NCBI GenBank assembly: GCA_934643435.1
Contig: CAKUCJ010000005.1
Location: forward strand, 1-16,389
Length of the DNA stretch: 16,389 nucleotides
Direction: 5' to 3'
From: an uncultured Collinsella sp.
GTDB taxonomy: Bacteria; Actinomycetota; Coriobacteriia; Coriobacteriales; Coriobacteriaceae
Shown: piece after piece, positions 1-10,100 of the stretch
How the letters are laid out: each line of letters opens with the position of its first letter
Position numbering within the stretch: the first letter of the stretch is position 1
Translations under genes and position numbers: made by a program
Notes under the pieces: generated by a model
Databases searched by the model: none
What the model was told of the DNA's origin: nothing
The model's input: only the letters and a program-made list of their open reading frames with translations

Positions 1-849
1 GTGCTCAATGCCGAGAACGGCGACGAGGCGACCATCGCCATTAAGCCGGGCGAGGGCGACAAGAAGATCGCCGTGGTAGGCGGCGGTATCGCCGGCCTGG
101 AGGCCGCGCGCGTGGCGGCCAAGCGCGGCTACGACGTAACCATCTACGAGGCGAGCGATCACCTGGGCGGCCAGATTGTGCTGGCGGCCGCGCCCCCGCG
201 CAAGGACGAGATCATGCGCTCGGTCGAGTACTACGAGAAGATCCTGCCTGGTCTGGGCGTGAAGGTTGAGCTCAACCACGCCGCTAGCCCCGCGGACCTC
301 AACGCCGCCGACGCCGCGATTGTGGCCGTGGGCGCACACGACGTGGTCATTCCCGTTCCGGGTGCGGATTCGGAGAAGGTCGTCTCGAGCTGGGACGTGC
401 TGGCCGGCAAGGTGGAGCTTACGGGCCGCGTCGCCGTCATTGGCGGTGGTCTGGTGGGCACTGAGACTGCCGAGTACCTGCTGCAGCACGGCTGCGAGGT
501 GGCGATTGTCGAGATGCTCGACAAGATTGCCGCGGGCGAGTCCGAGACCATTCTGCCGCTGATTATGAGCGACTTTGCCGAGCACAACGTGGAGCAGCAC
601 GTGAAGACCCGCCTGACCGCCATTACCGATGAGGGCGTGGAGGCCGTGCGCACTGCCGAGGACGGCGCCGAGGAGCCGGTGAAGATTGCCTGCGATTACG
701 TGGTGATGGCCGTGGGTTCCAAGGCCAACGCGTTTGACCTGGACGGCGTGACGGTGCCCGTGACCTGCGTGGGCGACTGCTCGGGCGAGCGCACCGCCGA
801 CATCGCGAGCGCCATCCGCACGGCGTATCACGCGGCCAACGAGCTGTAG
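1..849 (+). CDS. NADH:flavin oxidoreductase / 2,4-dienoyl-CoA (2-enoate) reductase-like, C-terminal part (5' truncated)
   Basis: The reading frame is open from the first base, and GTG at position 1 is probably an internal valine. What is visible is the C-terminal dinucleotide-binding half of an Old Yellow Enzyme-type fusion. A first Rossmann motif GGGIAG lies at residues 27-32, followed by the acidic end of the second beta strand (TIYEA). A second motif, GGGLVG, lies at 148-153, and the FAD-site motif VGDC at 257-260 precedes a final helix. In this family the N-terminal TIM barrel binds FMN, a 4Fe-4S cluster passes electrons on, and this half binds FAD and NAD(P)H to reduce enoate or dienoyl-CoA C=C bonds. 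The barrel and the cluster cysteines lie outside the window, so substrate cannot be judged. The stop is TAG at 847-849 and an intrinsic terminator follows 76 bases later. Family confidence is high; the exact enzyme is unknown. Confidence 0.85.
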   Translation: MLNAENGDEATIAIKPGEGDKKIAVVGGGIAGLEAARVAAKRGYDVTIYEASDHLGGQIVLAAAPPRKDEIMRSVEYYEKILPGLGVKVELNHAASPADLNAADAAIVAVGAHDVVIPVPGADSEKVVSSWDVLAGKVELTGRVAVIGGGLVGTETAEYLLQHGCEVAIVEMLDKIAAGESETILPLIMSDFAEHNVEQHVKTRLTAITDEGVEAVRTAEDGAEEPVKIACDYVVMAVGSKANAFDLDGVTVPVTCVGDCSGERTADIASAIRTAYHAANEL

Positions 850-925
850 TTGAACATCGCGGCCAGGCGGGGCGGTAGCACGGATCCGCCTCGCCCGGCT
901 GCGTCCCAACGCACATAGGCCATCG

Positions 926-969
926 ACCGGGGTGGGGCTTGCCAGAGGTGCAAGCCCCACCCCGGTTTT
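926..969 (+). terminator. Intrinsic terminator after the flavoprotein gene
   Basis: A perfect 17-bp stem pairs 926-942 (ACCGGGGTGGGGCTTGC) with 950-966 around a 7-base loop. It ends in a short T run at 966-969. It lies 77 bases past the TAG stop and separates the flavoprotein gene from the operon downstream. The T run is short, but the stem is long and GC-rich. Seen directly; function is by analogy. Confidence 0.8.
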
Positions 970-1032
970 GGTGCAAGGGGGTCAGGTTTGTTTGTACCAC
1001 GTTGATGCGAAGTAACCTGACCCCTTTGCACC
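970..1032. repeat. 63-bp inverted-repeat element, REP/MITE-like
   Basis: The 19-base arms GGTGCAAGGGGGTCAGGTT (970-988) and AACCTGACCCCTTTGCACC (1014-1032) are reverse complements with one mismatch, which would be a G.U pair in RNA. They enclose a 25-base loop. The GGGGTCAGGT core resembles repetitive extragenic palindromes that I recall being mobilised by REP-associated tyrosine (Y1, IS200/IS605-like) transposases. That link is recollection, not a search result. No transposase is present here. The element lies directly between the terminator and the operon promoter region, so it could also form a second hairpin in read-through RNA. Confidence 0.6.
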
Positions 1033-1092
1033 AAGAGCTTGACTTATTAAGACATCATTAAGGCTTGCGTTGTGGAGCAAACCGCAGGTCAA

Positions 1093-1101
1093 TGCTATTC
1101 T
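1093..1101 (+). promoter_or_regulatory. Possible extended -10 promoter of the surface-protein operon
   Basis: TGC-TATTCT (1093-1101) fits an extended -10 box (TGN plus TATTCT, four of six to consensus). No good -35 sits at 17 bases. TTGACT at 1039-1044 is too far upstream to pair with it. Transcription would begin near 1108, giving a leader of about 74 bases before ATG 1182. No better candidate was found between the inverted repeat and the first gene. Weak, by eye only. Confidence 0.3.
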
Positions 1102-1181
1102 TTTGCTTTATCGTACGGTGTTGTATTCTGCCTGAATTCTCTACCTGCGATCAACGGATTAAGCGCGACCGAGCGGAAAGG

Positions 1182-2240
1182 ATGGCACGCCCGCAAGCAG
1201 GGCAAACGCAAGCGATGAGTGGCATGGACCGACATAGCGAGCCCCAGCAGCACAAGACGGCGGCCGAATACCGCCAAGCTGCCGACGAGCACGTGCGGAC
1301 CCTCAAGGATTTCTGGAAGGATTTCCTGGTGAGCGGTCTGTTTGTGCTGGCCGCCATCGTCGCCATCTTTGCATGCCTGGCCTGGTTTGCCGCGAATAAT
1401 CGAGTGAGTGCTACTGGGAGTAGCATTGGTGCGATGGCGGAGCGCTATACGATTGCTGCTGCGAGCGATACCGATGCCCATGTGGGCTATTACGAGCGCA
1501 ATGAACGCACGGACAAGGAAAAGCAAGCCATCGCCGGCTTGGATACGACCGACGCCATGACGGTGACGCTCGGCTCCAACCTTAACAACGAGACCGCTGG
1601 TTCCCTGTATCCGGGCGCTCGCGGCAAGATTTCGTTTACGGTGACACCGCTGGTGAGTGACCTAAACGGGGTCACGATCAATCTGTCGCGTGTGCTTAAG
1701 GTCACGCGCGTTGGCGTTGTCGAGGATGGGGGAGCGCTGACGTCCGAGGCCGAGGCGCTCCTTGGCTTGATCAAAGGCCACTTGCTGTTCTTTACGAGCT
1801 GCGAGAACGGCTATTACTCGGGTCGCGTGGTTGATGGCAAGATCGAGATTCCAAAGAGCGCATTTTGCGAAGAAGGCAAAACGACCAACCCCACAAACAA
1901 GTCCGTTTCCATCACGCTGTACTGGGTATGGCCGGAGTACTTCCAGAACTTCGTCCTTACGGGCAACACGAATTACTACAAGAATCTGTTTGCCTCGGCG
2001 GGAGACGAGAAGTCTGACTACGGCGCCTTGCAGGCGGACATGAACACGCATAAAGCGAACTATTTCTATGGCACGGCAAGCGACAAGAGTGCCGCCGACG
2101 CCCCCGCGGTTTCGGCCGACATGTCCTCCAGCGACATCGCTATTTGCTCGGCGCTGTACAACAACGCAGACGAACAGATCGGCGACAAGGTCGAATACAT
2201 CCAACTTAGAATTAGCACTCAGGAGGGCGTGAGCTCATGA
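1182..2240 (+). CDS. Single-pass membrane protein with beta-rich extracytoplasmic domain, SipW/TasA-like (operon gene 1)
   Basis: About 352 residues from ATG 1182, which is preceded closely by a purine-rich GGAAAGG. An in-frame TTG at 1065 would add 39 residues with an unlikely Cys/Arg-rich sequence and has no ribosome site, so I chose 1182. In-frame ATG 1215 is also possible. Residues 1-47 are hydrophilic and cytoplasmic. Residues 48-69 form one membrane helix ending LAWFAANNRVSATG. The rest is an outer domain with SLYPGARGKISFTVTP (a pattern common in camelysin/TasA-type proteins, from memory) and a YWVWPEY motif near residue 250. The aromatic WF-N-V-x-G exit from the membrane resembles SipW-dependent signal peptides, but the long N-terminal extension suggests it may stay anchored. 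The 3' end overlaps the next gene by four bases (ATGA). It is probably a surface subunit working with the three genes downstream. Function is not established. Confidence 0.75.
   Translation: MARPQAGQTQAMSGMDRHSEPQQHKTAAEYRQAADEHVRTLKDFWKDFLVSGLFVLAAIVAIFACLAWFAANNRVSATGSSIGAMAERYTIAAASDTDAHVGYYERNERTDKEKQAIAGLDTTDAMTVTLGSNLNNETAGSLYPGARGKISFTVTPLVSDLNGVTINLSRVLKVTRVGVVEDGGALTSEAEALLGLIKGHLLFFTSCENGYYSGRVVDGKIEIPKSAFCEEGKTTNPTNKSVSITLYWVWPEYFQNFVLTGNTNYYKNLFASAGDEKSDYGALQADMNTHKANYFYGTASDKSAADAPAVSADMSSSDIAICSALYNNADEQIGDKVEYIQLRISTQEGVSS
2221..2226 (+). promoter_or_regulatory. Shine-Dalgarno site of operon gene 2, inside gene 1
   Basis: AGGAGG lies 10 bases before ATG 2237, within the last codons of gene 1. 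With the ATGA stop/start overlap it implies translational coupling of the two genes. It also favours ATG 2237 over the in-frame ATG at 2246. Confidence 0.8.
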
Positions 2241-3040
2241 GTACCATGCAAACACGCCTCGGCGACGCTCGCAATTGGATCGAAGGCCATCGCGCACAGA
2301 CCCTCGCGGTCTTGGTACTGCTGGCGGCAATCGTTCTCATCATCGGACTGTCGCTCTCGTGGTTTGTGGGCAGCAAAAGCCTGTCCACGGTGGGCAAGAT
2401 TCAAACCCCCGCGCAGCTCAAGGTGCTGGGTCCCAACCAGACGAGCATTGAGCCCATCGAGATCTCGTATGACGAGTCGCGCGGCGATGTGACGGACGAC
2501 AACGGTTACGTGACCATTCGTCGCGCGTTTTGCGTGCAGAGCGACAATGACGAGAATCCGAGCGCTGGCGGTCAAGCGTTTGAGTTGCAGGTGGCAAATA
2601 CCACGAATATCGCGGGACTGACAATCAACGTGTATCACGTGAAGGTCAACGATTCAGGCGATAAAAGTGGCACCGTGGTCGGTCTCGACGGACTCAATCA
2701 ACCGTATTCGTGGAGCACGACGGGGGATCCGATTTCGTTCACCTTTATCAATAGCGTGGACGGAACGAGCAGTTTGGCTAAAGAGCTTGCCACCAATGAT
2801 CCAACGTACAGTGCATATAAGGACGTCCAGAAAAACGCCCGTCCGCTGTACCGGTATCACGAGTTTAAAAAGGACAAGCTCGATGGCTGGGATGGCAACA
2901 CGGCCAACGCCGCCACGAACTTCATCATCGAATGCACGTGGAATCCGGGCGTTGTGACCAACGCAGACGGTACCAAGGTCTCAAACGTCAAAGAGACCGA
3001 CATGGTTTACCTAATCGCTCGCGGCACGAGCGGCAACTAA
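2237..3040 (+). CDS. Single-pass membrane protein with beta-rich extracytoplasmic domain (operon gene 2)
   Basis: 267 residues. The N-terminal 21 residues are charged and likely cytoplasmic. Residues 22-43 form a strongly hydrophobic helix ending LSLSWFVGSKSLSTVG, the same aromatic exit pattern (S/A-W-F, then S/V and G) as gene 1. The remaining 220 residues are polar and rich in T, N, D and V with alternating beta-strand patterns such as GLTINVYHVKV and NFIIECTWNPG. No enzyme motif, lipobox or LPXTG is visible. The helix is more plausibly a signal-anchor or SipW-type signal than a classical cleaved signal, because no AXA site follows it. The start overlaps the gene 1 stop, and gene 3 begins 23 bases after the TAA. 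It is probably a structural partner in the same surface assembly. I do not recognise a named family with confidence. Confidence 0.78.
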   Translation: MSTMQTRLGDARNWIEGHRAQTLAVLVLLAAIVLIIGLSLSWFVGSKSLSTVGKIQTPAQLKVLGPNQTSIEPIEISYDESRGDVTDDNGYVTIRRAFCVQSDNDENPSAGGQAFELQVANTTNIAGLTINVYHVKVNDSGDKSGTVVGLDGLNQPYSWSTTGDPISFTFINSVDGTSSLAKELATNDPTYSAYKDVQKNARPLYRYHEFKKDKLDGWDGNTANAATNFIIECTWNPGVVTNADGTKVSNVKETDMVYLIARGTSGN

Positions 3041-3047
3041 TAGTAGG

Positions 3048-3055
3048 AAAGGAGG
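3048..3055 (+). promoter_or_regulatory. Ribosome binding site that sets the start of operon gene 3
   Basis: AAAGGAGG, nearly full complementarity to the 16S 3' end, lies 8 bases before ATG 3064. The frame is open upstream to 2932 within gene 2, but this site shows that translation starts at 3064. Confidence 0.8.
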
Positions 3056-3063
3056 GGCGCCAG

Positions 3064-4092
3064 ATGCGGAAAGGCAAGAACGAGCAAAATGAAATCGCGA
3101 GGCCTGTTGGCAAGCACTTTGCGAAGGTGGATGAGCCAAAGGCGAAGTCTTGCTACACGGATTCGGCGGCCCCTGCTTCTAAAGCGCGCAAACGCCTGTG
3201 GGCGGTTGCGGTGCTGCTGTGCGCTGTCGCGATTGTGGCGGGCACTTACCTTACCTACACCGCCTTTTTGGCGGGCGACTTCCTTAAGTCGGTCGCCGTT
3301 TCGGGCACGTCGCAGGCGCTGTTTGCCTCGGACATGCTTACGGGCCACACGGACGAAAGACTGGATGAAGGGAAAATTGCCGTCCGAAGCGTCGTCGCCG
3401 ACACGAGCGGGGAAACCTGCTCCTTTACCTTCCGCATTTACAACCATCTGCTGGGCGACAAGAACAAGGTTAACGATAAGGACGTCAACGCGACGCTGAG
3501 CGTGACGGCGACGGGAACGACGAAAGCTTGGAGCATAAGCGGTTCGCCCGCGCTGGCGGCGGGCGGCAACGTTGCCCTTTCTTTCCCTGCCAACAGGGCA
3601 ACCATGTATACCTATACAGTTAAGTTTGCCAAGGACGACCTTAACAAGGCGTCCTTCACCGTCAAGGCCCAGGTTGGTGCTGACAGTCCCGGCACCAACC
3701 TTAAATGGCTCGCTGCCAAGATTGCGCCCGCCGAGCGTGCGGAGGTAACGGCTTCGGGCGTTTCGGGCGAGTGGGTCGATAAGAACTCGGATGATACGAA
3801 TTTCAGCTATTTCGGCGCCTACAACTATCGCGTGACCGTTACGGGCGCTACGACCAAGGTGACGCTCGAGTGGGGGGATTGGATCGAGCTCGATCCGTTC
3901 TTTGCGAAGAACCATATGAACGATGGCAAGCAGGCGACCGTCAGCGGCAACTCGATTACATACGATGCATCTCCTGGCTCGGAAATCATCACCTTTTACC
4001 GGAAGGGTGATTGGGAGGGCGATTCGAAGCCGACCAAATGGAAAGACATTGTCGTTTCGTGTTCAGCCGGAACGAACAAGCCGCAAGCATAG
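3064..4092 (+). CDS. Single-pass membrane protein with beta-rich extracytoplasmic domain (operon gene 3)
   Basis: About 342 residues from ATG 3064. Residues 1-44 are basic and hydrophilic, ending KARKR, the positive-inside mark for an N-in orientation. Residues 45-66 form the membrane helix. The exit segment GDFLKSVAVSGTSQALFASD differs from genes 1 and 2 but occupies the same position. The outer domain has strand-like repeats (CSFTFRIYN, NATLSVTATG, YNYRVTVTGATTKVTLEW) that suggest one or two beta-sandwich units. It contains a paired GDWIELDPFF and ends at a lysine-rich tail without LPXTG. The gap to gene 2 is 23 bases and to the giant gene 47 bases. No catalytic motif is visible. It is probably a membrane-anchored component of the same surface system; the family is unassigned. 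Confidence 0.78.
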   Translation: MRKGKNEQNEIARPVGKHFAKVDEPKAKSCYTDSAAPASKARKRLWAVAVLLCAVAIVAGTYLTYTAFLAGDFLKSVAVSGTSQALFASDMLTGHTDERLDEGKIAVRSVVADTSGETCSFTFRIYNHLLGDKNKVNDKDVNATLSVTATGTTKAWSISGSPALAAGGNVALSFPANRATMYTYTVKFAKDDLNKASFTVKAQVGADSPGTNLKWLAAKIAPAERAEVTASGVSGEWVDKNSDDTNFSYFGAYNYRVTVTGATTKVTLEWGDWIELDPFFAKNHMNDGKQATVSGNSITYDASPGSEIITFYRKGDWEGDSKPTKWKDIVVSCSAGTNKPQA

Positions 4093-4102
4093 ATTTTGAG
4101 AT

Positions 4103-4112
4103 CCCGCGCGGG
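4103..4112. promoter_or_regulatory. GC palindrome in the spacer before the giant gene
   Basis: CCCGCGCGGG is a perfect 10-bp palindrome in the 47-base gap between gene 3 and the giant gene, 27 bases before ATG 4140. It could form a small hairpin or act as a protein site that tunes expression of the last gene. No T run follows, so it is not a terminator. Chance occurrence is possible in GC-rich DNA. Confidence 0.25.
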
Positions 4113-4139
4113 GCATGAGATAGAACGAGGTAGGACCAG

Positions 4140-7100
4140 ATGAGAACGGCAAAGCGCATAACAACCGCATGCCTGACTGCGATCATGATTTTCCAGGCGC
4201 TCGCGCCCTCCACAGAGGTGTTCGCGCAAGAGCTCGACGCCGTTATGGAGGCGTCCGTCTCCGCCGCGCGCGCCGCGGGCAACACGGCACGCTCCGTGCA
4301 GGATGCCGTAGCCACCGCTTTGGAAGATGCTGACCAGGCTACATCTGATGACGCTGCGACGACTCCGGGCGCCGATGCGGGCACTGCCGAGGGTGGCAAC
4401 GGCTCGACCAACGCTGGCGAGGCGCAGGATTCCACGACCGATGGAGCCGCCAACGGCGATGCCTCAACGGAGGGTGATACGTCCCAGGGGGATACAACTG
4501 CCGACGACAACGCCGCCGATGAAGAGCAAGCGGATGGCGCGGACGCGGATGCCGCTGCCCAGGCGGATGTCACCTATAAGTACAACACGGTTGAGGAACT
4601 GAAAAAAGCGGGCGTTGCAAACGTTACTGAGGTAGACGATAAGGTCACCAAAATCGAATTCAGCACGAACGCTGACCTTATTAAGATCTCCAACACCAAC
4701 CCGGCCGTCTATCAGGAAGCCGTGATTGCGAAAAGTGGCTCCACGGGCGCCTCGTTTGATGTGACGAAGAAGGACGGCGATCTGGAGTTTCAGGGTTTTG
4801 GCAGTTCTGACGCTCCGTTCAAGGGCTCGCTCGACCTCGCGGGTGTTGCCCTTGCTGTGAATCGCACCCTCTTCAACAACATTGAGCTTTCCGACGCAAA
4901 CAAAAACGTTGCTGTGACGTGGAAGGGCACGGACGCTCAGCAGCCCATCGTGGCGGCGAAGGTGGCGGGCAACAATCGTGAGCTTGACGCCAACGTTACC
5001 GTGGCGACTGACTCAGCTGAGCTTAAATCGCCCCTGCTGGGCGAGGTGACCGGCGCTATGTCGCTGAAGGCCACGTATTCCGTCCAAAGCGGTGGCGAAC
5101 TTAAGGTGGCTATCGAGGCGAGCTCGGGCAATGTCGGCTTGCTGGTGAACACGTTGGCCGAGTCTGCCTCGCTGACCATCGGCGGGCTCGGGGGCACGTC
5201 GTTTGCTGATTCGACGATTAAGACGACGGCCGAAGGCTGTAACGCTGGCGCCCTGATTGGTGAATGCGCATCGGGCTCGACCGTTGCGATTGGCCAGAAG
5301 ATTGATCTTTCTGCCTTTAGCGTCATTGGCAAGGCTGCTAGCGGTGGTCTTATCGGTAAGGCAATCAGCCTCACACTCAAAATCGCTGATGGCGTAGCGT
5401 TTAAACCGGCGCGCAACGTCGGCGATACAAGCAGCGCCTGCTCTGGCGGCGTTATCGGCGACGTGAGCTTTGTGCAAGGGTTCATCGTTAAACCCAATAT
5501 GTTTGACCTGGGCGATGGCGTGACACTTGGCGCAACGCAGCGTGCTGGAGCCCTATTCGGCGTGGCGGATATTTCTACCGGTGACATCGTCGTGAAGGGC
5601 GGAACGTATAAGAGCAAATTGGCCTCAGGAGCGGACGGTAGCACCAGCGGCAGTTATGGTGGCCTTATCGGCAAGGTGCTCGCGACGGCAAAGGGCGAAG
5701 ATGAGTCCCTGCGCGCGCTCGTAGTCCAAAAGGACCCAGATCAACAAGACACAGATAAGAATAAGTGCACAATCGAGTTTAACCTCGCGAGCGGGCTATC
5801 CGACGCGGGCGGCGTTGTCGGCTATGTTGGCGATAGTGCAGACCCCAATTCGCAGCCTGTTGCCGTTGTGCTCAATGGCGTGAAGGTTACGTGCAAGGGA
5901 GATGCCTCGGCGCGAACGGGCGCCGGGAAACTTGGTGGAGCTGTGGGTGTTGTCGACACGCGCAACGTGCTTGATGTGCGTGACTTCACGCTTACAAGCG
6001 AAAATTCTATCGGTAAGGCTCAAAGCAACCGTGCCGCGGGCATTGCGGGCTCCGCATGGAATGCCGTAATCAAGTTCGGCGGCATCACGGACCTGTCGGG
6101 TGCAAGTTTTGCCGAGAATGGCACGACGGGACAGCTTGTCTTCGAGAACAACAATGCGTTGATCTTTGCTGCCGGTAACGGCTCTGACGGCAAACTGACT
6201 GACGATGGTGCTACGGGCTGGACCTTCAAGCGCAGTAACACGGCCTCGAAGACGGATGACATTGCGACCTATGGCGAGGTTATTCGTTTGGGCAACGACT
6301 TCATTAAGCTTGATGCGGACACTCATAAGTTGACTTTGCCGAATTCGCTGACCCTAACTAACGATGCCTATGTCCTGACCTCAGTTGATGATTTCGCCAA
6401 ACTTGCGATCACCTGGCAAACTAACGGCTTCTATCCGATGGTTGCCGGAGTCTCTGATAACAACCTGAACGGTTTACAGTTCTCGACCATTACGGTGAAC
6501 GGCAAAATTGATCTCGCCGGCACAGGCCTGACGGGCTTCACGCAGGATCGCGCAAGTGACTCGCAAATATTTTCGGGCACTTTGAACGGCATCGGCACAA
6601 TCAACCTTGCCGTCGGCGAACCGTACGGCGTGCGCGACAATAACAAAGCAAGCGACGGCAACGGCAAAGTCTACCGTCATGGCCGTCTAGGCTTGTTCGC
6701 GGCCGTCAACGGCGCAACTGCCTTCAACGCCACAATCGCCGGCTCCATGAAATTCGACAATCAGTCGAATGTTGATGCCGGTGCGCTAGCAGGCGTAAAA
6801 GTTGGTGGCGACACGTCGTTGACTTCTGCGACATTTAGCGCTGAGATCGAATACGAAAGCACCAACGGAAACAACTATATACATGTTGGCAGCGTATTCG
6901 GCAGCATGTCTGGCGCGGGCTCGCTAAAGATTGGAAGTCGCAAGTCTCTTTCGGTGATAAAAGCGAATATCGTTTCGAACGCACGAGAGCGTGGGACAAC
7001 CTGCGTCGGCGGAGTCATCGGCTACGTTGCAGGCGACAGTGTTCCTTCGGCCGATGGCAAGACCGTTGAGGTTGACGGTTTGGCCATCTCGGGGTCGATT

Positions 7101-10100
7101 GCCGTTAAAAATGGGTCGGTAAAAACATATGCAGGCGGCTTAATCGGCCAAATCGCGCAAGGCGGATTCGATGGAAATTCGGGTGCGAAACAGGTTGCGA
7201 TTACCAAACTTGATTTCGCAAACTTCAGTCTCGCGACGGCCGGCGTGAACGCTAGCAACTCTGCTGGCCTTCTCGGGTACAGCTGGGCTGGTACTGAGGT
7301 AACGCTTGGTGACGATTCGGTCAACAAGAACGATAGCAGCTATGCTATTACAACAAGCGGTTCAAGCGTAAGTTCGGCTACCGCCACCGAATTTGGCGGT
7401 CTCGTATACGCTGCCAGCGGCCACTGGGTTATTAACAATTATGCTCTCAATTTGTCGGGCCTCACTCTGAGTGCCCCTAATGCGGATAAGTTCGGTATGC
7501 TTGTTTGCCGTGCTGGCAGCTATGTCTTGAGTGCCGGTGACTCTTTGGCGGGGCTTTATCTTGAGAATAGGGCACCGTGGGCTACTGCGTATAAAGTTAA
7601 TAGAGACAATGATGCCATTAAAACGCAGGCGACAACATTTGACGAATGGGTTGCTGATGGGTGTAAGCCTGGCCAGTCGGTTGATGACTGTACGGTAAAC
7701 GGCGTCGTTTCGTTACACACGCAGGAGGAAAAGCTGCACATGACCGATGACGGGACCGATGCTGGCGGCCGTCGTAATTCATACGAGAACCGTACCGCGT
7801 ATGGTATGAAGCACCAAGCTAATGGGTCGGTGCGCTATTACTACAATCTCGACCGCGCTGTCGCGTGCGCCAAGCAACTTGGGGATAAAAAAAATGCAAA
7901 AGACCAATGGATTGGAACGCCCGAACAACTTCTTGTGTGGAGCGTGAGTTGGTATGCGCCCAGGGCTGTCAGGCCTTATGTTTGGAGAGAGACAGACGGC
8001 GCATTGCTCTGCTGGGGCACGGGACGCATAGGGTCAATGGGCGGCAACGCTTCGTTGGATATGACGGGCTATAGTTACTATCCGGTCGAACTTACCAACA
8101 ATAACCCATATGTTTACTACGCGACAATCAAGTTTTGTTTCGGCGATATCAATAAAAAGGAGAGCGGGAATAAGCAAAACTCTCAACCCTCGCAGCATAT
8201 GAACATGCATGCGGGCCTGTTTAGCAGCTATTCCGGTCCAAACAAAGTTACGATTCGCAGCGTGGCCCTGCAGGGGACTGTCGGCTCGGCTGGCGGTGGA
8301 ACCGGTGCTCTGATTAGCAAATCAGTAAAGGGCACAAGCGCTACTGCTAAGGTTGAAATCAAAGACCTCACTCTCGATGGCATTAAGGTGGACGGAGCCG
8401 AGGATGCGGCATATGCGCCCTTGCTCATCAACCAGCTATCTTCAAAAACCGACCTAACGGTAAAGGGAGGATATAAAGTCGATGGTAAGCCTACGACTGG
8501 CGCGGTCCAGGGCATTACCGTGAAGTCGGGCTCGTACAAAGCAGGAGAAAAGGCGGCAACGAGCCTATTCGGCAATCTCGGTGACGAGAAAGCCGAGATG
8601 GTAACGGCGAACTTCCAAGACATAACAGTCCCGTCTTCTAAAACGGACGGCATCTTTACCCATGCAAGTTTGCTTGAGAGCTTTGCCTACGACGGCACTA
8701 AATCCGGTTCGTCGGCGAGCTATATTTTCTACAGCAAAAAGCACAAAGAAGAGGATTCGAGTTTTACGTACTTCGAGCCGACGTACGGCGCCGAAATTGA
8801 TACGAAGGGTAACGACAGCGAGTACGAGGGCCAACAGCGTTGGTACAACGATAAAAAAGGCTATATGACCGACGATAACCTGGTGACCGACGGTTCGATT
8901 AAAGCCAATGAGGACGACCCCCAGTTTGCGAATAAATACCTTCCGTATGTTTACAAATCGAAGGAGGGGACGGGCGAGCACGCTCATGACACGTATCACG
9001 AGATTAAGGTCAACCAGCGCGTCTCGAACCTGCTTACGGGGTGCGGTACCTATGGCGACCCGTATGCGTTGACGAATGCGGCAGAGATCGTAACTGTCGC
9101 AAACTATATAAATGGAAAAGAGTCCGCTGCAGACGGTTGGCAGATTGCTGTTATCGACAATCAAGAAAACCTCTGTACACGTCGTCACGATGGCTCGAAG
9201 ATCAATGAATTAATTTATGAGTACAAGCGGTCGCAGGGCAGCTGGGTATGCATTACCGATTCTAGTAAGACGCTGTCAAACGACACCATGCATAGCTATA
9301 TCCAAAGCGCTTATTACAGCATTGAACCCGCGGATAGCGAAACGGAAACGCTGAATTATATTGAGCTTGACGGAAACAGCTTTAAGGGGTTTGGTAACAA
9401 AGAGAATCCCTTCCGTGGCGTTATCGTGGGTAATCTCAAACAGAATCTCAATAAGGCAACGCTCAAGATAGTGAAGAAGACCCGTACGATCTCTGGTTTG
9501 ATTCCATATAGCTATGGTTGCGTTGTTAAGAACTTGAACGTTGAATATTCGGGCAGCGGTGCTACGGGTTCCAATGACATTTCGTACACCGAAAGTAGCG
9601 ACGGCATCCCGGCATCATTCTTTGGTGGAATTTGTGGCTGCATTCTTGGCGGCGACAACATTATTGATGGAGTGGCGGTTAGCTCTAATGGCTTTACCGT
9701 TGCGGGTGGCGGCACTAAGCCGCACCTTGTTCCTGTCGGCGGTTACGTCGGCGCCATTGCAGGCGGCGGCGTGATCTTCCGCCATATGTCGGGGACGTCT
9801 TGGCGCGCTGGAACCAAGGAAAAGTTCAAAAGCGCTGGCGAAGGTGGCGGCAACTTCCAGCTGTACGACAACCCCTACGTTGGTCGCGTGATTGATGGCT
9901 ATGCCTTTAGTGAGGGCTGCACCGTTGATAACGGTGACGCAAACTATAAGATCAATGAGCTCAATGGGCTCAATACCGGCGATACGCGCTGCATCACGAC
10001 GGACGACGCGGCTACGACGACGGTTCATAATGCCCAGGGCCTGCTGGTGCTTTCTGCCATTATCAGCAGCGGCGCGGCTAGCGGGTCGGCGAACGCGTCA

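Noticed and set aside
1065..1181. N-terminal extension of operon gene 1 from TTG 1065
   Set aside because: There is no ribosome site, and the predicted 39 residues are Cys/Arg-rich and unlike the rest. They also overlap the likely promoter; ATG 1182 fits better.
2932..3063. Upstream extension of operon gene 3 into gene 2
   Set aside because: AAAGGAGG at 3048-3055 fixes the start at ATG 3064. The extension only reads gene 2 out of frame.
3037..3915. Long open frame on the minus strand, opposite operon gene 3
   Set aside because: It is fully antisense to a gene with a strong ribosome site, membrane helix and clear operon position. Its Arg-rich product is typical of a shadow frame in GC-rich DNA.
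1182..4092. Type IV pilins or pseudopilins
   Set aside because: No prepilin site (G-F-T/L-hydrophobic-E) precedes any of the three membrane helices, and no assembly ATPase or prepilin peptidase is nearby.
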